DNA of 64,000 nt from Salvelinus alpinus. Lineage: Eukaryota > Chordata > Actinopteri > Salmoniformes > Salmonidae. The position numbers were made by a program, and so were the translations under genes. Numbering within the stretch: position 1 is the first letter of the stretch; the number at the start of each line of letters is the position of its first letter. The stretch spans positions 29,229,702-29,293,701 of the forward strand of contig NC_092090.1 in the NCBI RefSeq assembly GCF_045679555.1. Direction: 5' to 3'. Positions 1-12,727 of this stretch are shown piece by piece. The notes under the pieces are model-generated. The model ran no database searches. It saw nothing but the letters and a program-made list of their open reading frames with translations, and was not told the origin of the DNA.

Positions 1-1105
1 ACTGCTCTTAAATGCAAGTAAAACTAAATGCATGCTCTTCAACCGATAACTGCCCGCTCGTCTAGCATCACTACTCTGGATGGTTCTGACTTAGAATATG
101 TGGACAATTACAAATACCTAGGTGTCTGGTTAGACTGTAAACTCTCCTTCCAGACTCACATCAAGCATCTCCAATCCAAATCTAGAATCGGCTTCCTATT
201 TCGCAACAAAGCATCCTTCACTCATGCTGCCAAACATACCCTCGTAAAACTGACTATCCTACCGTTCCTAGACTTCGGCGATGTCATTTACAAAATATCC
301 TCCAACACTCTACTCAGCAAATTGGACGTAGTCTATCACAGTGCCATCCGTTTTGTCACCAAAGCCCCATATACTAACCACCACTGTGACCTGTATGCTC
401 TCGTTGGCTGGCCCTCGCTTCATATTCGTCGCCAAACACACTGGCTCCAGGTCATCTATAAGTCGTTGCTGGGTAAAGCCCCGCCGTATCTCAGCTCACT
501 GGTCACCATAGCAGCACCCACCCGTAGCACGCGCTCCAGCAGGTATATTTCACTGGACACACCCAAAGCCAATTCCTCCTTTGGGCGCCTTTCCTTCCAG
601 TTCTCTGCTGCTAATGACTGGAACGAATTGCAAAAATCACTGAAGCTGGAGACTCGTATCTCCCTCACTAACTTTAAGCATCAGCTGTCAGAGCAGCTTA
701 CAGTTCATAGCACTAAATATCCCACCCAACTACCTCATCCCCATATTGTTATTTATTTAGCTCCTTTGCACCCCAGTATTTCTACTTGCACATTCATCTT
801 CTGCACATCTATCGCTCGTGTTTAATTGCTAAATTGTAATTATTTCACCACTATGGCCTATTTATTGTCCTATACGCTATTTACAGAGGGGCTATGTACA
901 GGCCACTATGGCTTATTTATTGCCTTACCTCCCTAATCTTACTTAATTTGCACACACTGTATATAGACTTTTCTATTGTGTTATTGACTGTACATTTGTT
1001 TATTCCATGTGTAACTGTTGTTTGTGTCGCACTGCTTTGCTTCATCTTGGCCAGGTCGCAGTTGTAAATGAGAACTTGTTCTCAACTGGCCTACCAGGTT
1101 AAATA
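1..1105 (+). mobile_element. LINE 3' fragment (L2/RSg-1-like), dead
   Basis: This is the 3' part of a non-LTR retrotransposon that runs in from the left edge. The frame at 28-825 encodes the end of the reverse transcriptase and its C-terminal region (YKYLGVWLD, then FLDFGDVIY and SAIRFVT), typical of fish Jockey-superfamily LINEs. Upstream of about base 45 the homologous reading (N-A-S-K-T-K-C-M-L-F) lies in another frame, so the copy is frameshifted. The non-coding tail at about 826-1105 ends in a short hairpin (GAGAACTTGTTCTC) followed by CAACTGGCCTACCAGG and TTAAATAAAG. The same tail pattern closes the HpaI-type SINEs at 48.3 and 49.7 kb, as expected for a LINE that supplies machinery to that SINE. 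L2-type assignment is inferred. Confidence 0.8.
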
Positions 1106-1304
1106 AAGCTACGCTGGTTTGTCCTACACGCTGTTCAGACCATAAAGCATGTGGGACTATTCTCTAGGCATTAACTGAGGCTCCTACGTCTAACCGGTGG
1201 TGTTGTAGCAGCAGTGTTGTAAATAACATCTTCACAGGAGTCATGGTTGTATGTTATCAGTTAGAGGCAATGACAGTAAAAAAGCAGCGTGTGTGTGTGT
1301 GACA

Positions 1305-1392
1305 AGGTGCGTCCAAAATGGCACCATATTCCCTGGAGGCTCTGGTCATAAGTAGTGCACTATATAGGGAATAGGGTGGGACGCAGCCACTA
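1305..1392. repeat. Fold-back repeat (TATAGGGAATAGGG type)
   Basis: Two inverted arms, around ATGGCACCATATTCCCT and TATAGGGAATAGGGTGG, flank a short spacer containing AAGTAGTGCACTATA. The same motif recurs at 45755-45835, so it is an interspersed family. No coding potential. It resembles a small palindromic repeat that I recall as common in salmonid DNA. Confidence 0.6.
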
Positions 1393-3178
1393 TCCTCATA
1401 TAACCTGGTGTATTCCTGAAGCAATGCTCTACGCACAGCTCTGTATGTCTGATATCGTTATCGGGACACACATCCCTCAATCATTTCCTGATAGGAGTCA
1501 AAGAGAGACGAGCGTCACAGAGGGAGCGATGTGAGAGTTATGTACTGTTGTGTGCCAAAGATTAAAATAATTTGGGTTGATAAGCAAATGTGAATATGGG
1601 GGATGCAAGGGGGTTGTAATCATGCCATGCGGCTGCTGGCAGATGAAAAGCAGAAGCACTAATGTCAGTCAGGAAATATGACACGTCTGAAAGGGGCACG
1701 GCACATTAGAATGTGTGTGTAAGTAGGCTGCGTGCGTGCATTAGTGATGCATGGGTTGACTCATAACCTGCAGTCCCTGTGGTTGTATCTGCAGGCGCGT
1801 TTAGGGTAATGACATATTGTGCGGATGAGGGGCGGGTGGGTTGAATAAAGAGAAAACAATACCTTCAAAAACAAAAAGTATAATTCTTGTGCAATTTATA
1901 TCAACAGGCTACACTGGTTCTCTTTCATTATTTTAGGCTGTCAGCCTGAGCTTTAGGGCCCAACTGTACGTGCGTCAAATCGCCTACACGCCAATCACAA
2001 AATGCTTTAGGGAACAGGCAGAGAAGGTTGGGAGTTTAATTCAGTAAGAGAAAAGCTGCGAAATGGAAAGCTGAAAATAAAGAGAAGCGAGGGACAGAAA
2101 AGTAATGTTTGGGAAAGCATTGGTGACATGGTAAGAGGATGATAGCAGTGTTCTGTGTGATGGCTCTGTACAAATTTGACAGTCACAAGACTGGGGACAT
2201 CAAATAGGCCTATGGCACATCAAGGGAACTGTAGCCTATTGTTCAGATGGGTTAAATGGAAAATGAAATCTGGACACTATAACATCTCATAGCCTTAATA
2301 TTAACACCTGCAGAATTAAGCATTTCTTGCAGTAAAATGATAGACCAAATGTAGGCAACATTTTTACTCAGGAACAGGAGTGGAGAAATATGATTTCTTT
2401 CTTCCATCTAGAGAATGCAAATGCACAGTTAGATGGCACCTCTACATGCGGTATATTTGTTGGAATCATAAAAGCTGATAGTATTTCAACCACATAAGAT
2501 TTCAGTTCTGCTTGGGTGCATATTTTATCAGAAACATGTTGGGTCGTTTTCATAGCTTTCTATTTCCTTACAACGGGTCAAACTTTGCACATAAAATCTT
2601 CTGTTTTGAGTTTAAAATAAAAAAATCCCCCCACCCGGTCCCTAAACGTCTTCGCTCCGCAAAAGAAGCAGGGATGACAGAACTTTACCGATGTCAACTA
2701 GATTGAAGAATTCATTCTATCGAATGAATTTATGACAATATTATGGTGAGCAAGGATATATTTAGTCTTCTAGGGCAGTGATTCTCAACTGGTGGGTGGT
2801 TATAAGTGTCCCCAAATAAAACATCTAAAAATCTAATAGCTTATAACATTTATGGAAAAAATAAATAAAAAAATACTCCAGTCTAAATGTAAACGACCAT
2901 GTAGAAAGTGTGTAGAAATAATAATGAATTTACATTTTTTATAATTTAATCTCAGATGTTACTCTTCAATCACAGTATTTTCAAAATAGAGCTATTAGCA
3001 GAACTATTGTGGTCTCAAACCTGTGAGTTTATTAACCATCATCAAGAATATGCGCAAAATGTTATTGGGTCTCTGATTTTCACCTATAGTCAGATGGGTT
3101 ATTAGCAATTGCGAGCAGGGGTGAAAAAAACAGTTGACTTTCGCACTACTTGCATGTGCAGGTGTGTGTTCCTCTCAC
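1393..3178. other. Non-coding, putative csk intron
   Basis: No credible gene on either strand; the short ORFs here show no family signature. A stretch from about 2774 begins CAGTGATTCTCAACTGGTGG, which resembles the end of old hAT-type DNA repeats, but I could not find its other end. If the exon to the right is csk, this is the intron before its second coding exon, which must lie left of base 1. Confidence 0.5.
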
Positions 3179-3273
3179 CTGGATCCCAGACATGGTAAAG
3201 GGGGTGGGGGAGGGAGGGGCAGCGGGTGAGGTGTCCTCAGGCAGGTGTCACTGATCAGCTGGTACCATCAGAG
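3179..3273 (-). CDS. csk: First coding exon of csk (C-terminal Src kinase), partial
   Basis: On the minus strand a pyrimidine-rich acceptor (TTGTCCTGCAG) precedes 3273. The exon then reads through pyrimidine-rich 5' UTR to ATG at 3193-3191, codes M-S-G-I-Q, and ends at 3179 with a consensus phase-0 donor (CAG then GTGAGAGG). The start has A at -3. Vertebrate CSK proteins begin MSAIQ or MSG(V/I)Q, and CSK is a neighbour of EDC3 and CYP1A in mammals. CSK is a cytoplasmic tyrosine kinase that phosphorylates the C-terminal inhibitory tyrosine of Src-family kinases. Only 15 coding bases are in the window; the SH3, SH2 and kinase exons would lie beyond the left edge. The call rests on five codons plus splice signals plus synteny, so it is inferred and not proven. 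Confidence 0.65.
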
Positions 3274-3944
3274 CTGCAGGACAACAGAAGAGAAGATAGT
3301 CTATCACCACAATGGAACAGAATGTATGCTCAGCCTGGTAGACAACCAAATGTGGTCTGGTCAGTAAGCAAAAGAGAACCAGATTCAAAATGTTACTCTG
3401 CTTAGTTCTGTTAAACAGCTTCAATCTGCAGTTTACTGTATGTCAACTCAGTCGCTGTGAATAAGCTTCACATGCAGAGGAAAAATAGCCTACTGTCACT
3501 ACCTTGTTTTTCAACCAAGGTGCATGAACACTGGCACAACCTCATCTACTGCAACAGAATATGCTTAATGTGCTGTTATAGACTGCAATAATAGCCTATG
3601 TACTAGAATTAGTGAAATATAGGCTTTGCAGACTTTGCAGATAAGCATAGCTAAGCGCTAATAATTGTGCCTCTCCACGGTGACCTTCTGAGCGAGGTGA
3701 ATGCATGAGATGTGATCCTCCCAAAGGAAATGAAGCCTCCCTCTGCTTGTTGTCCACTGCTCTGATCGCTAAAGCTAAACCCACCACTTTCTCAGCTCAT
3801 CTGTGTCAGGCAAAGCTCTGTGCTGTGAGAGCTGAATGATCTGTATTGGCTGGAGGTAGCCTACCCTACAGTGTTTCTACCTACAGTAGACAGGCATTTC
3901 TGAGAGAGCAGTATGTAGGCTAGGCTACAGTATGCAGGGCTGTA

Positions 3945-4071
3945 AGAGAGCAGTATGGTCTGTATCAGCTGCATCTAGGCTACAGTAGTGAGCAGTATCA
4001 GCTGCATCTAGGCTACAGTAGTGAGCAGTATGATCTGTTTTGGCTGGATCTAGGATATAGTATGCAGGCAG
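3945..4071. repeat. Short imperfect tandem repeat
   Basis: Two to three imperfect units carry the motif CAGCTGCATCTAGGCTACAG followed by TAGTGAGCAGTAT. Neighbouring copies have drifted (CTGGATCTAGGATATAG). No coding meaning is apparent. Confidence 0.7.
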
Positions 4072-4250
4072 AACACAGCCGATGCCGGGCCTGAAGCGTG
4101 TCTCTGTGCTCTGTCCCTGAGGATGAGAAAGAGGAGAGGCCAGAGAAAAGAGGAGGCACACAACAAGGCCATACGGTTCATGCTGCATCAGACAAAGGCA
4201 CACACAGCATGGTCAATTCACCACAGGAGGGCCAGTACAGTAGCTCACAA

Positions 4251-4508
4251 CCTCATCCACTGCCTCCCTCAACCTCATCCACTGCCTCCCTCAACCTCAT
4301 CCACTGCCTCCCTCAACCTCATCCACTGCCTCCCTCAACCTCATCCACTGCCTCCCTCAACCTCATCCACTGCCTCCCTCAACCTCATCCACTGCCTCCC
4401 TCAACCTCATCCACTGCCTCCCTCAACCTCATCCACTGCCTCCCTCAACCTCATCCACTGCCTCCCTCAACCTCATCCACTGCCTCCCTCAACCTCATCC
4501 ACTGCCTC
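4251..4508. repeat. Minisatellite, 22-bp unit, about 12 copies
   Basis: A nearly perfect tandem array whose unit starts CCTCATCCACTG and continues CCTCCCTCAA. Twelve starts fall exactly every 22 bases from 4251 to 4493, the last copy being partial. Because 22 is not a multiple of three, translation gives a 22-residue repeat (66 bases). Long reading frames through the array (for example 4098-4613) are products of the repeat and not genes. Confidence 0.95.
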
Positions 4509-5443
4509 TCACTTCAGACCAGCCGAGAACAGAAAGTGAGGGGGAATTGGAAGTGGCCGACTCGTATTTTCCGATGGCTTGGTGTGGTGGTGGGGGGGGT
4601 CGGAACTCCATAAATGTACTGTAGAGTTCTAGAACCATTCAATTATGCATGTCTCATCCATACAGCCACTACGATGTATCAATGGCTCACAGCACAGCAG
4701 AGCACTGCTAGTCCTATATCCTGTGTTAAAACAGGAAGTTGGCTAATTGCAGACTGCTGCAGATCTGTATGCAAACTGACAGAGCCAAATATAGCAGCTC
4801 TGGTCTACCCAGAGGCCACCCACTTTTCTATTTGCCATTCTTAGTGTCAGTCAGTGCAAAGGGAAAGCATCACGCCAAAACCTGTTGTTTCTAAAAATAA
4901 ATAAGCATCTCTAATCTAGCCTACTTCCATCGTCCTCTAAGAGGGACTGAATATCCTCCTTACTTCAGTGTCAGTCAGCGTATGTGAGTGAAACAGCCAT
5001 ATCATCCATGGCTGCTATAGTGCTGGTGAAAGGAGATGATTCAACACAGAGCCGGTGAGGAAACACAGGCAAGGTTTCTGAACCAAGGTAGGAAGGAGGA
5101 TTACGTCTGAGAAATGAGCTCAACTCCAGCAGCAGTGCTGACGTACTGAGGTCAAAGACAGATGCTTAGCACCCACTCAGAAAGTCTAGTTCACTGAGGT
5201 GCCTACACACACACACAGCCATGTGAGTGATACTCTATACCTCCGAGCGCAATTTTCTCCTTTCCCACTCACTCATCCCTCCATTATTTCAGCTCTCGCA
5301 GGCTCCCTGCTGATATCGCTACCATGGAAACCCACAGTGATGTAACACACACTATACAACCATGATAACTACCTCTTCATATAGCAGAACACTCCTTTCT
5401 CTGCTGAGTTCAATGAGTCATTAGGTGCTCCATTTAGGCTACG

Positions 5444-5824
5444 TTCACACTAGGTCTACATCAATCCATTCACACTAGGTCTACATCAAGCCATTCACAC
5501 TAGGTCTACATCAAGCCATTCACACTAGGTCTACATCAAGCCATTCACACTAGGTCTACATCAAGCCATTCACACTAGGTCTACATCAAGCCATTCACAC
5601 TAGGTCTACATCAAGCCATTCACACTAGGTCTACATCAAGCCATTCACACTAGGTCTACATCAAGCCATTCACACTAGGTCTACATCAAGCCATTCACAC
5701 TAGGTCTACATCAAGCCATTCACACTAGGTCTACATCAAGCCATTCACACTAGGTCTACATCAATCCATTCACACTAGGTCTACATCAATCCATTCACAC
5801 TAGGTCTACATCAATCCATTCACA
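5444..5824. repeat. Minisatellite, 25-bp unit, 15 copies
   Basis: The motif TAGGTCTACATCAA recurs exactly every 25 bases from 5451 to 5801 (15 copies), joined by GCCATTCACAC or TCCATTCACAC. Copies 2-12 carry the AAGCC variant, while copy 1 and copies 13-15 carry AATCC. The centre is therefore homogeneous and the edges differ. Confidence 0.95.
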
Positions 5825-6124
5825 GAGCCAAGAAATACTGCTGAGAAAGCGACACCGTACTACAGACAACCAGAAATAAACAACATTTTACAAGCACAGT
5901 GCTCTGCTGAGCCATCTAGGTGGAAAAACTTTACGCCACTCTCCAGTAAGTGTAAAAAAACAAATTTCTGAAAGGAAAGCCATCAAACCTCTCAGTACTC
6001 TTCTCTCTAGCCAGCTAGTGTTGAATGAACACGGACATCGATAGTATCCACAGCAAATCTATTATTTCTACCATGTCATGCTTATGTGTAGTCAACAAGC
6101 ACTAAGCAAGTAGGTACTGTATAT

Positions 6125-9100
6125 AGGAAACTATGCAGTATTTAGTTTTTTTACGTGTTATTTCTTACATTGGTACCCCAGGTAATCTTAGGGTTTATTA
6201 CATACAGTCGGGAGGAACTACTGGATATAAGAGCAACGTCAACTCACCATCATTACGACCAGGAATACGACTTTCCCGAAGCGGTTCCTCTGTTTTGCCC
6301 ACCACCCAGGACAATGGATCGGATCCCAGCCGGCGAACCAAAACAACGTCGCCGTAAAAGGGGCAGACGAAGCGGTCTTCTGGTCAGGCTCCGGAGACGG
6401 GCACATCGCGCACCGCTCCCGAGCATACTACTCGCCAATGTCCAGTCTCTTGACAACAAGGTTGATGAAATCCGAGCAAGGGTAGCATTCCAGAGAGACA
6501 TAAGAGACTAACGTTCTTTGCTTCACGGAAACATGGCTCACTCGAGACACGCTATCGGAGTCGGTACAGCCAGCTGGTTTCTTCACGCATCGCGCCGACA
6601 GAAACAAGCATCTTTCTGGTAAGAAGAGGGGTGGGGGGGTATGCCTTATGATTAACGAGACGTGGTATGATCATAACATACCGGAACTCAAGTCCTTCTG
6701 TTCACCTGACTTAAAATTCCTCACAATCAAATGTCGACCGCATTATCTACCAATAGAATTCTCCTCGATTATAATCACAGCCGCATATATTCTCCCCCAA
6801 GCAGACACATCGACAGCCCTGAACGAAGTTTATTTGACTATGTAAACTGGAAACCACATATCCTGAGGCTGCATTCATTGTAGCTGGGGATTTTAACAAG
6901 GCTCATCTGAAAACAAGACTCCCTAAATTCTATCAGCATATCGATTGTGCTACCAGGGCTGGTAAAACCCTAGATCATTGTTATTCTAACTTCCGCAACG
7001 CATATAAGGCCCTCCCCCGCCCTCCTTTTGGAAAAGCTGACCATGACTCCATTTTGTTGCTCCCAGCCTACAGACAGAGACTAAAACAGGAAGCTCCCGC
7101 GCTCAGGTCCGACCAATCTGATTCCACGCTTCAAGATTGCGTCGATCACGTGGATTTGGATATGTTCCACACTGCGTCAAACAACAACATTGACGAATAC
7201 GCTGATTCGGTGAGCAAGTTTATTAGCAAGTGCATCGGCGATGTCGTACCCACAGCAACTATTAAAACATTCCCGAACCAGAAACTGTGGATTGATGGCA
7301 GCATTCGCACGAAACTGAAAGCGCGAACCACTGCCTTTAACCAGGACAAGGTGACCGGAAACATGACCGAATACAAACAGTGTAGCTATTCCCTCCGCAA
7401 GGCAATCAAAGAAGCTAAGCATCAGTATAGAGACAAAGTAGAGTCGCAATTCAACGGCTCAGACACAAGAGGTATGTGGCAGGGTCTACAGTCAATCACG
7501 GATTACAAAAAGAAAACCAGCCCCGTCGCGGACCAGGATATCTTGCTCCCAGACAGACTAAACAACTTCTTTGCTCGCATTGAGGACAATACAGTGCCAC
7601 TGACACGGCCCGCTACCAAAACCTGTGGACTCTCCTTCACTGCAGCGGAAGTGAGTAAAACATTTAAACGTGTCAACCCTCGCAAGGCTGCAGGCCCAGA
7701 CGGCATCCCAAGCCATGTCCTCAGAGCATGCGCAGACCAGCTGGCTGGTGTGTTTACGGACATATTCAATCAATCCTTATCCCAGTCTGCTGTTCCCACA
7801 TGCTTCAAGAGGGCCACCATTGTTCCTGTTCCCAAGAAAGCTAAGGTAACTGAGCTAAACGACTACCACCCCGTAGCACTCACTTCCGTCATCATGAAGT
7901 GCTTTGAGAGACTAGTCAAGGACCATATCACCTCCACCCTACCTGACACCCTAGACCCACTCCAATTTGCTTTCCGCCCCAATAGGTCCACAGATGACAC
8001 AATTGCAACCACACTGCACACTGCCCTAACCCATCTGAACAAGAGGAATACCTATGTGAGAATGCTGTTCATCGACTACAGCTCAGCATTTAACACCATA
8101 GTACCCTCCAAACTCGTCATCAAGCTCGAGACCCTGGGTCTCGACCCCTCCCTGTGCATCTGGGTACTGGACTTCCTGACGGGCCGCCCCCAGGTGGTGA
8201 GGGTAGGTAACATCTCCACCCAGCTGATCCTCAACACTGGGGCCCCACAAGGGTGCGTTCTTAGCCCTCTCCTGTACTCCCTGTTCACCCACGACTGCGT
8301 GGCCATGCACGCCTCCAACTCAATCATCGAGTTTGCAGACGACACTACAGTGGTAGGCTTGATTACCAACAACGACGAGACGGCCTACAGGAAGGAGGTG
8401 AGGGCCCTCGGAGTGTGGTGTCAGGAAAATAACCTCACACTCAACAAAACAAAGGAGATGATCGTGGACTTCAGGAAACAGCAGAGGGAGCACCACCCTA
8501 TCCACATCGACGGGACAGTAGTGGAGTAGGTAGAAAGTTAAGTTCCTCTGCGTACACATCACGGAGGAGGCTGAAGAAATTCGGCTTGTCACCAAAAGCA
8601 CACAAACTTTTACAGATGCACAATCGAGAGTATCCTGTCGGGCTGTATCACCGCCTGGTACGGCAACTGCTCCGCCCACAACCTTAAGACTCTCCAGAGT
8701 GTAGTGAGGTCTGCACAACGCATCACCGGGTGCAATCTACCTGTCCTCCAGGACACCCACACCACCCGGTGTCACAGGAAGGCCATAAAGATCATCAAGG
8801 AAAACAACCACCCGAGCCACTGCCTGTTCACCCCGCTATCATCCAGAAGGCGAGGTCAGTACAGGTGCATCAAAGCAGGGACCGAGAGACTGAAAAACAG
8901 CTTCTATCTCAAGGCCATCAGACTGTTAAACAGCCATCACTAACATTGAGTGGCTGCTGCCAACATACTGACTCAACTCCAGCCACTTTAATAATGGAAA
9001 AATTGATGTAATAAATGTATCACTAGCCACTTTAAACAATGCCACTTCATTTAATGTTTACATACCCTACATTACTCATCTCATATGTATATACTGTACT

Positions 9101-9342
9101 CTATACCATCTACTGCATCTTGCCTATGCCATTCTGTACCATCACTCATTCATATATTTTTATGTACATATTCTTCATCCCTTTACACTTGTGTGTATAA
9201 GGTAGTTGTGAAATTTTTAGGTTAGATTACTCGTTGGTTATTACTGCATTGTCGGAACTAGAAGCACAAGCATTTCACTACACTCGCATTAACATCTGCT
9301 AAACATGTGTATGTGAGAAATAAAATTTGATTTGTTTGCCAG
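6125..9342 (+). mobile_element. LINE, L2/CR1-like, near full length, inactivated
   Basis: A plus-strand non-LTR element. Endonuclease-domain pieces appear in broken frames (ILLANVQSLDNK near 6425; VAGDFNKAHLKT near 6881; KADH near 7036), followed by the open reverse transcriptase frame at 7054-8529. After a frame break near 8520 the 3' part continues to about 8943. The tail near 9300-9342 ends GAGAAATAAAATTTGATTTG, the start of an ATTTG-type simple tail. Against the related minus-strand copy at 17-18.5 kb, this copy lacks a segment after CACATCACGG (near 8561). Stops and frameshifts in the endonuclease region make it dead. Clade by recall. Confidence 0.85.
7054..8529 (+). pseudogene. LINE reverse transcriptase ORF (491 aa), truncated remnant
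   Basis: This frame encodes the linker and reverse transcriptase of the surrounding LINE. Visible motifs are RKAAGPDGIPSHVL (fingers), [58 protein letters not shown] and the catalytic FADD at residues 427-430. It stops prematurely (G-T-V-V-E, then TAG at 8527). The homologous C-terminal region resumes downstream in other frames, and the endonuclease upstream is broken. The apparent start is only the first ATG after the last upstream stop. The enzyme would copy LINE RNA at a nicked target; this copy cannot supply a complete protein. Confidence 0.85.
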
Positions 9343-9436
9343 AAGAGCCTCCCCAGATGGATAGCATTGCTTTGGCTACATGTGAAGTCTTCTTCAGGTG
9401 GAGAGAGATTATTCTGCTTGTGCAGTCAGCGTGCTA

Positions 9437-9462
9437 ATCAAATCAAATCAAATCTTATTGCT
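9437..9462 (-). repeat. Short (CAAAT)n stretch, possible LINE tail stub
   Basis: AATCAAATCAAATCAAATC is the reverse complement of the ATTTG-type tail of the L2/CR1-like LINE seen just to the left, so it may be the 3' stub of a severely truncated minus-strand copy. Confidence 0.45.
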
Positions 9463-9754
9463 ACGGATTGTTTTCCTGTGCTGGCTGAAGTCTCCATGCC
9501 TGCAGCTGGTCGGAAGTGAACAGTAATTCACACTTTCAAAAACAACCACACAATCATGATTATGCCTACAGTATGTAACAACTATGCCAGTGAGAGACAA
9601 AGAGTGTCGATATGTGCCACATCGTGAAAATTCTGAGTAGTAAGCTAATGTTTCTCAACAGCATATGCATGACAGGTTGCTCCAGGTAGAAATAGATGGT
9701 GCACAGAGGTGAGTTCACATTTCAGAACTCAACTATCTTACATGACCTGAGTGT

Positions 9755-10215
9755 CTGGCAGTGGTGGTCGGTGCCGTTCTAGATTAGGAAGGACTTCTTT
9801 TTTTACTGAGCATGGCCTTATTTCTATTAAAGCATATTGGCTGACTGTCCTTCATATTCCATATCAATGTAATATCAATAGGTTTAGGTTACTAAATGAT
9901 AATCTAAATTTGCCCTTTACCCATCATGAGGTTGCTACAACGTAGCCTACAAATGAAAGTTCATAACATAGGTGCACAGGTCAAGAGACAAAATTGGAGT
10001 AATCAAGGTGAGGAGACATTGACACATTCAATACCGCCTTGAACACTCTTGCCTGCATCTAGCTGATATGGGGTGTAGTCAGTCGAAACAGTTGCAAAAT
10101 GAAACAAAAACAAGTTTATTGGACAAATTCAGTTAGGTCCCTCCCAATTTAATTCCGTTTGTTTCCATTTAAGAAATATTTTGCAACAGAATTGAATACA
10201 CCCCTGATTACTGTC
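9755..10215. repeat. Probable interspersed repeat, family uncertain
   Basis: The segment starts GGCAGTGGTGGTCGGTGCCG, resembling a DNA-transposon terminus. It includes TAGTCAGTCGAAACAGTTGC and TTCCATTTAAGAAATATTTT, which I recall from dispersed salmonid repeats. No second copy is present in the window, so this is recall only. No coding potential. Confidence 0.35.
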
Positions 10216-12727
10216 ACACACAGTTCACTTTCACAGCAGCCAAATACAGCATCATTACTATGCGCGTTGTACTGTATAATTCCTCCTTTCACCTTCGCTT
10301 GTAGCCTTCAGAGCACAAAACAACAGCAGTTTGTGACCTGGCACAAATACTTCTCCAAGCCAAACCGTCATACCATAACAAAACTGCTACACAGCCTAAA
10401 TTTTATTTTATTATATTATTTTTTTTAATCGGTATGCAATATTTTTATCCATGGCAAAAAAAACTACACACTAAGCAGACCAAATTCTTTGGTCCTTTAA
10501 AAACCTGCTGTTTGTAAAATAGTGTGTTATAGGTTGGAAAATGACTTTGGATGACAATGTTTCCCTAAAGAAGTTAAATCCACTTAGTTTCCTTGCCACA
10601 ATACTAATGATATCAAAACTGATATCATCCCAGCCCTAGTTGTAACCATATTAACTTTATAGTCAACCAAATAGAACTTACGTGTTAGTAATCCCACAGA
10701 CCAATCACACAGTACAGTGTACTACAAGCAGTTACAAGGGCAGGCCCCGGTGGCAAAAAATAAAACCGAAAGCTTACCTTGGCCTCACTTGGAAGAGTTG
10801 CAGTGTTGGATAGCCTTAACCAGCTAGCGAACATAAATAGCATTCTTCTCTGTTTGAGTCTGGTTGTTGAGTAGCTTAAATTAATTAACTACTGCCCACA
10901 ATTTACGCACTGTAGTGCTAGATAGCTATAGCTTATGCTTGCAGTACTAGATTCATTCTCTGATCCTTTGATTGGATGGACAAGATGTTAATTCATACTG
11001 CAAGGGGTCTGAGTGGCTGGACGACTTCCTAAAGTCATCATAATTACTGTGAAATTCTACGGAAGGGGATGAGAACCATGAGCCTACTAGTTGTTTTTTA
11101 AGTCAATGTACCCAGAGGACAGAAAATAGCTGACTTCCAGCTACACCATGGTGCTACCATAGAGGGTGCTGTTGAGGCTACTGTAGAAATTCTTGCAAAA
11201 CAGTGTGTTTTAATCAATTATTTGGTGACATGTTGATGTTATGTTGGGAGGAGTTTCATGGTAGGCTCAGAGGTTGCAGGTGTGTTGGTGTGTGCTGGGC
11301 CTGTAGCACAGAGTTGCTATTGTAGAGTTTACTGGCAGCAAAGAAAGGTATGGGGAGAAATATGGAAATGTGACATACTAACTATGTAAATACAGAGCAA
11401 CAGCTCACACTACAGTACACACATTCACAGCTCAGTGGAGTGGTCCGATGTAGACGAGACAAGTGCACAACCAATGACTCAAATGTTTAGTTTCTATTGA
11501 TTAGCCTAACCACAACAAAAATCACAAGATAGTTGACCTATGTTCTATGAAACATGATGTCATTGCATAGAGTATGGAAGTCACAAGTGCTATGCACACA
11601 AGTGAGATATCATTAGTCTCTTTGCACAGAGGCATAGTGTAAACAATCCTATGGTGAAAAGCACAGTAAGTCTAGTGTCATGACTTGTGTCCTCACAGCA
11701 TCTACTTTCTACTAGCCTTAGCCTAACTGAGTGAGGAGAACTGAACATGGACCCTCCCCTGCAGAGTGGAAGTTTGAGGTATTGGTGCTCTGTTTGGAGT
11801 GTTGGTGGTTATAAAGTAGGGCTCAGACAGACTGTATCTGGCGGCTAAATTGCTGAAGTCAGACAAGGCCCAGCTGTCACGGTGTTGTCTGCTGCCGCTC
11901 TCCTACAGTCCCTAGCAGCAGGAACCAGGAAGTGGGCTACAATTAGTGCTAGCGCAGTGAGACACGATGTGCCCTGAGATAGAGCAGCCTGGCTCCCTGA
12001 GTCTAAAAAGCCCTTCTGTTCTTTTCATCTGTCTGCCCTAATCCTGTGTCCCGGTGCCCCAGCAGCACTGCAGAGCAGAGAGAACAGACAAATGGCACAA
12101 CGTGGGCTCATGAGTCACATGGCACTTCCACGACAGGACCAGGTCAGCACCCCTACCACAGAGAAGACAGACAGGTGACTCCGAATATCTCACATGGCAA
12201 TTTCTCTGGCAAAATAGTGTTTTAAATGCTGTCCCCATTACACCATTCAGTGCTGGCGAGCTTCCCTCAGGCTAGGTGTTTGTCAACATCTACATAAAAA
12301 GGCACCACAAGGGACACACTATACTAACAATTGGGTTAGTTTCCATCCAAAAATAGAATACACAAGCCTTTGATTGTGGGGAATACACAAAGCTAAAAAG
12401 TGGAACAAGTGCAACAGTGAGAAGAGAATGATTATATTTGAGTGAAGTGATCAGCCTAGATCTGGATTCCTCTGTTCAAGACGAACAGAGTCGATACGAT
12501 ATGTTTTGCAATTAAATAGTGCGATTTGATATCCAAACATATTGTTCACTGCTGCAGAGAAACCAGATACAACGTTTTGATCTGTCATGGAAATACAAGT
12601 GCTAAAAAGATGTTGGTTCCCCATTTTAAAATAATATGGAGAACAAGCTACAGGATTCAACACATAGTTTGAGGAGGTACAGCCGACTAGCTTTACCTAG
12701 CGAAAAAAATCAAATATATATTTTATA
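10216..12727. other. Non-coding, nothing recognised
   Basis: Short AT-rich ORFs only; I see no splice-framed conserved exon, RNA gene or clear repeat. It lies within the proposed 28-kb csk intron 1. Confidence 0.5.

Noticed and set aside
4098-4613. 171-codon ORF rich in His, Pro, Leu and Ser
   Set aside because: Produced by the 22-bp minisatellite; reading frames are open because the unit has no stop in any frame.
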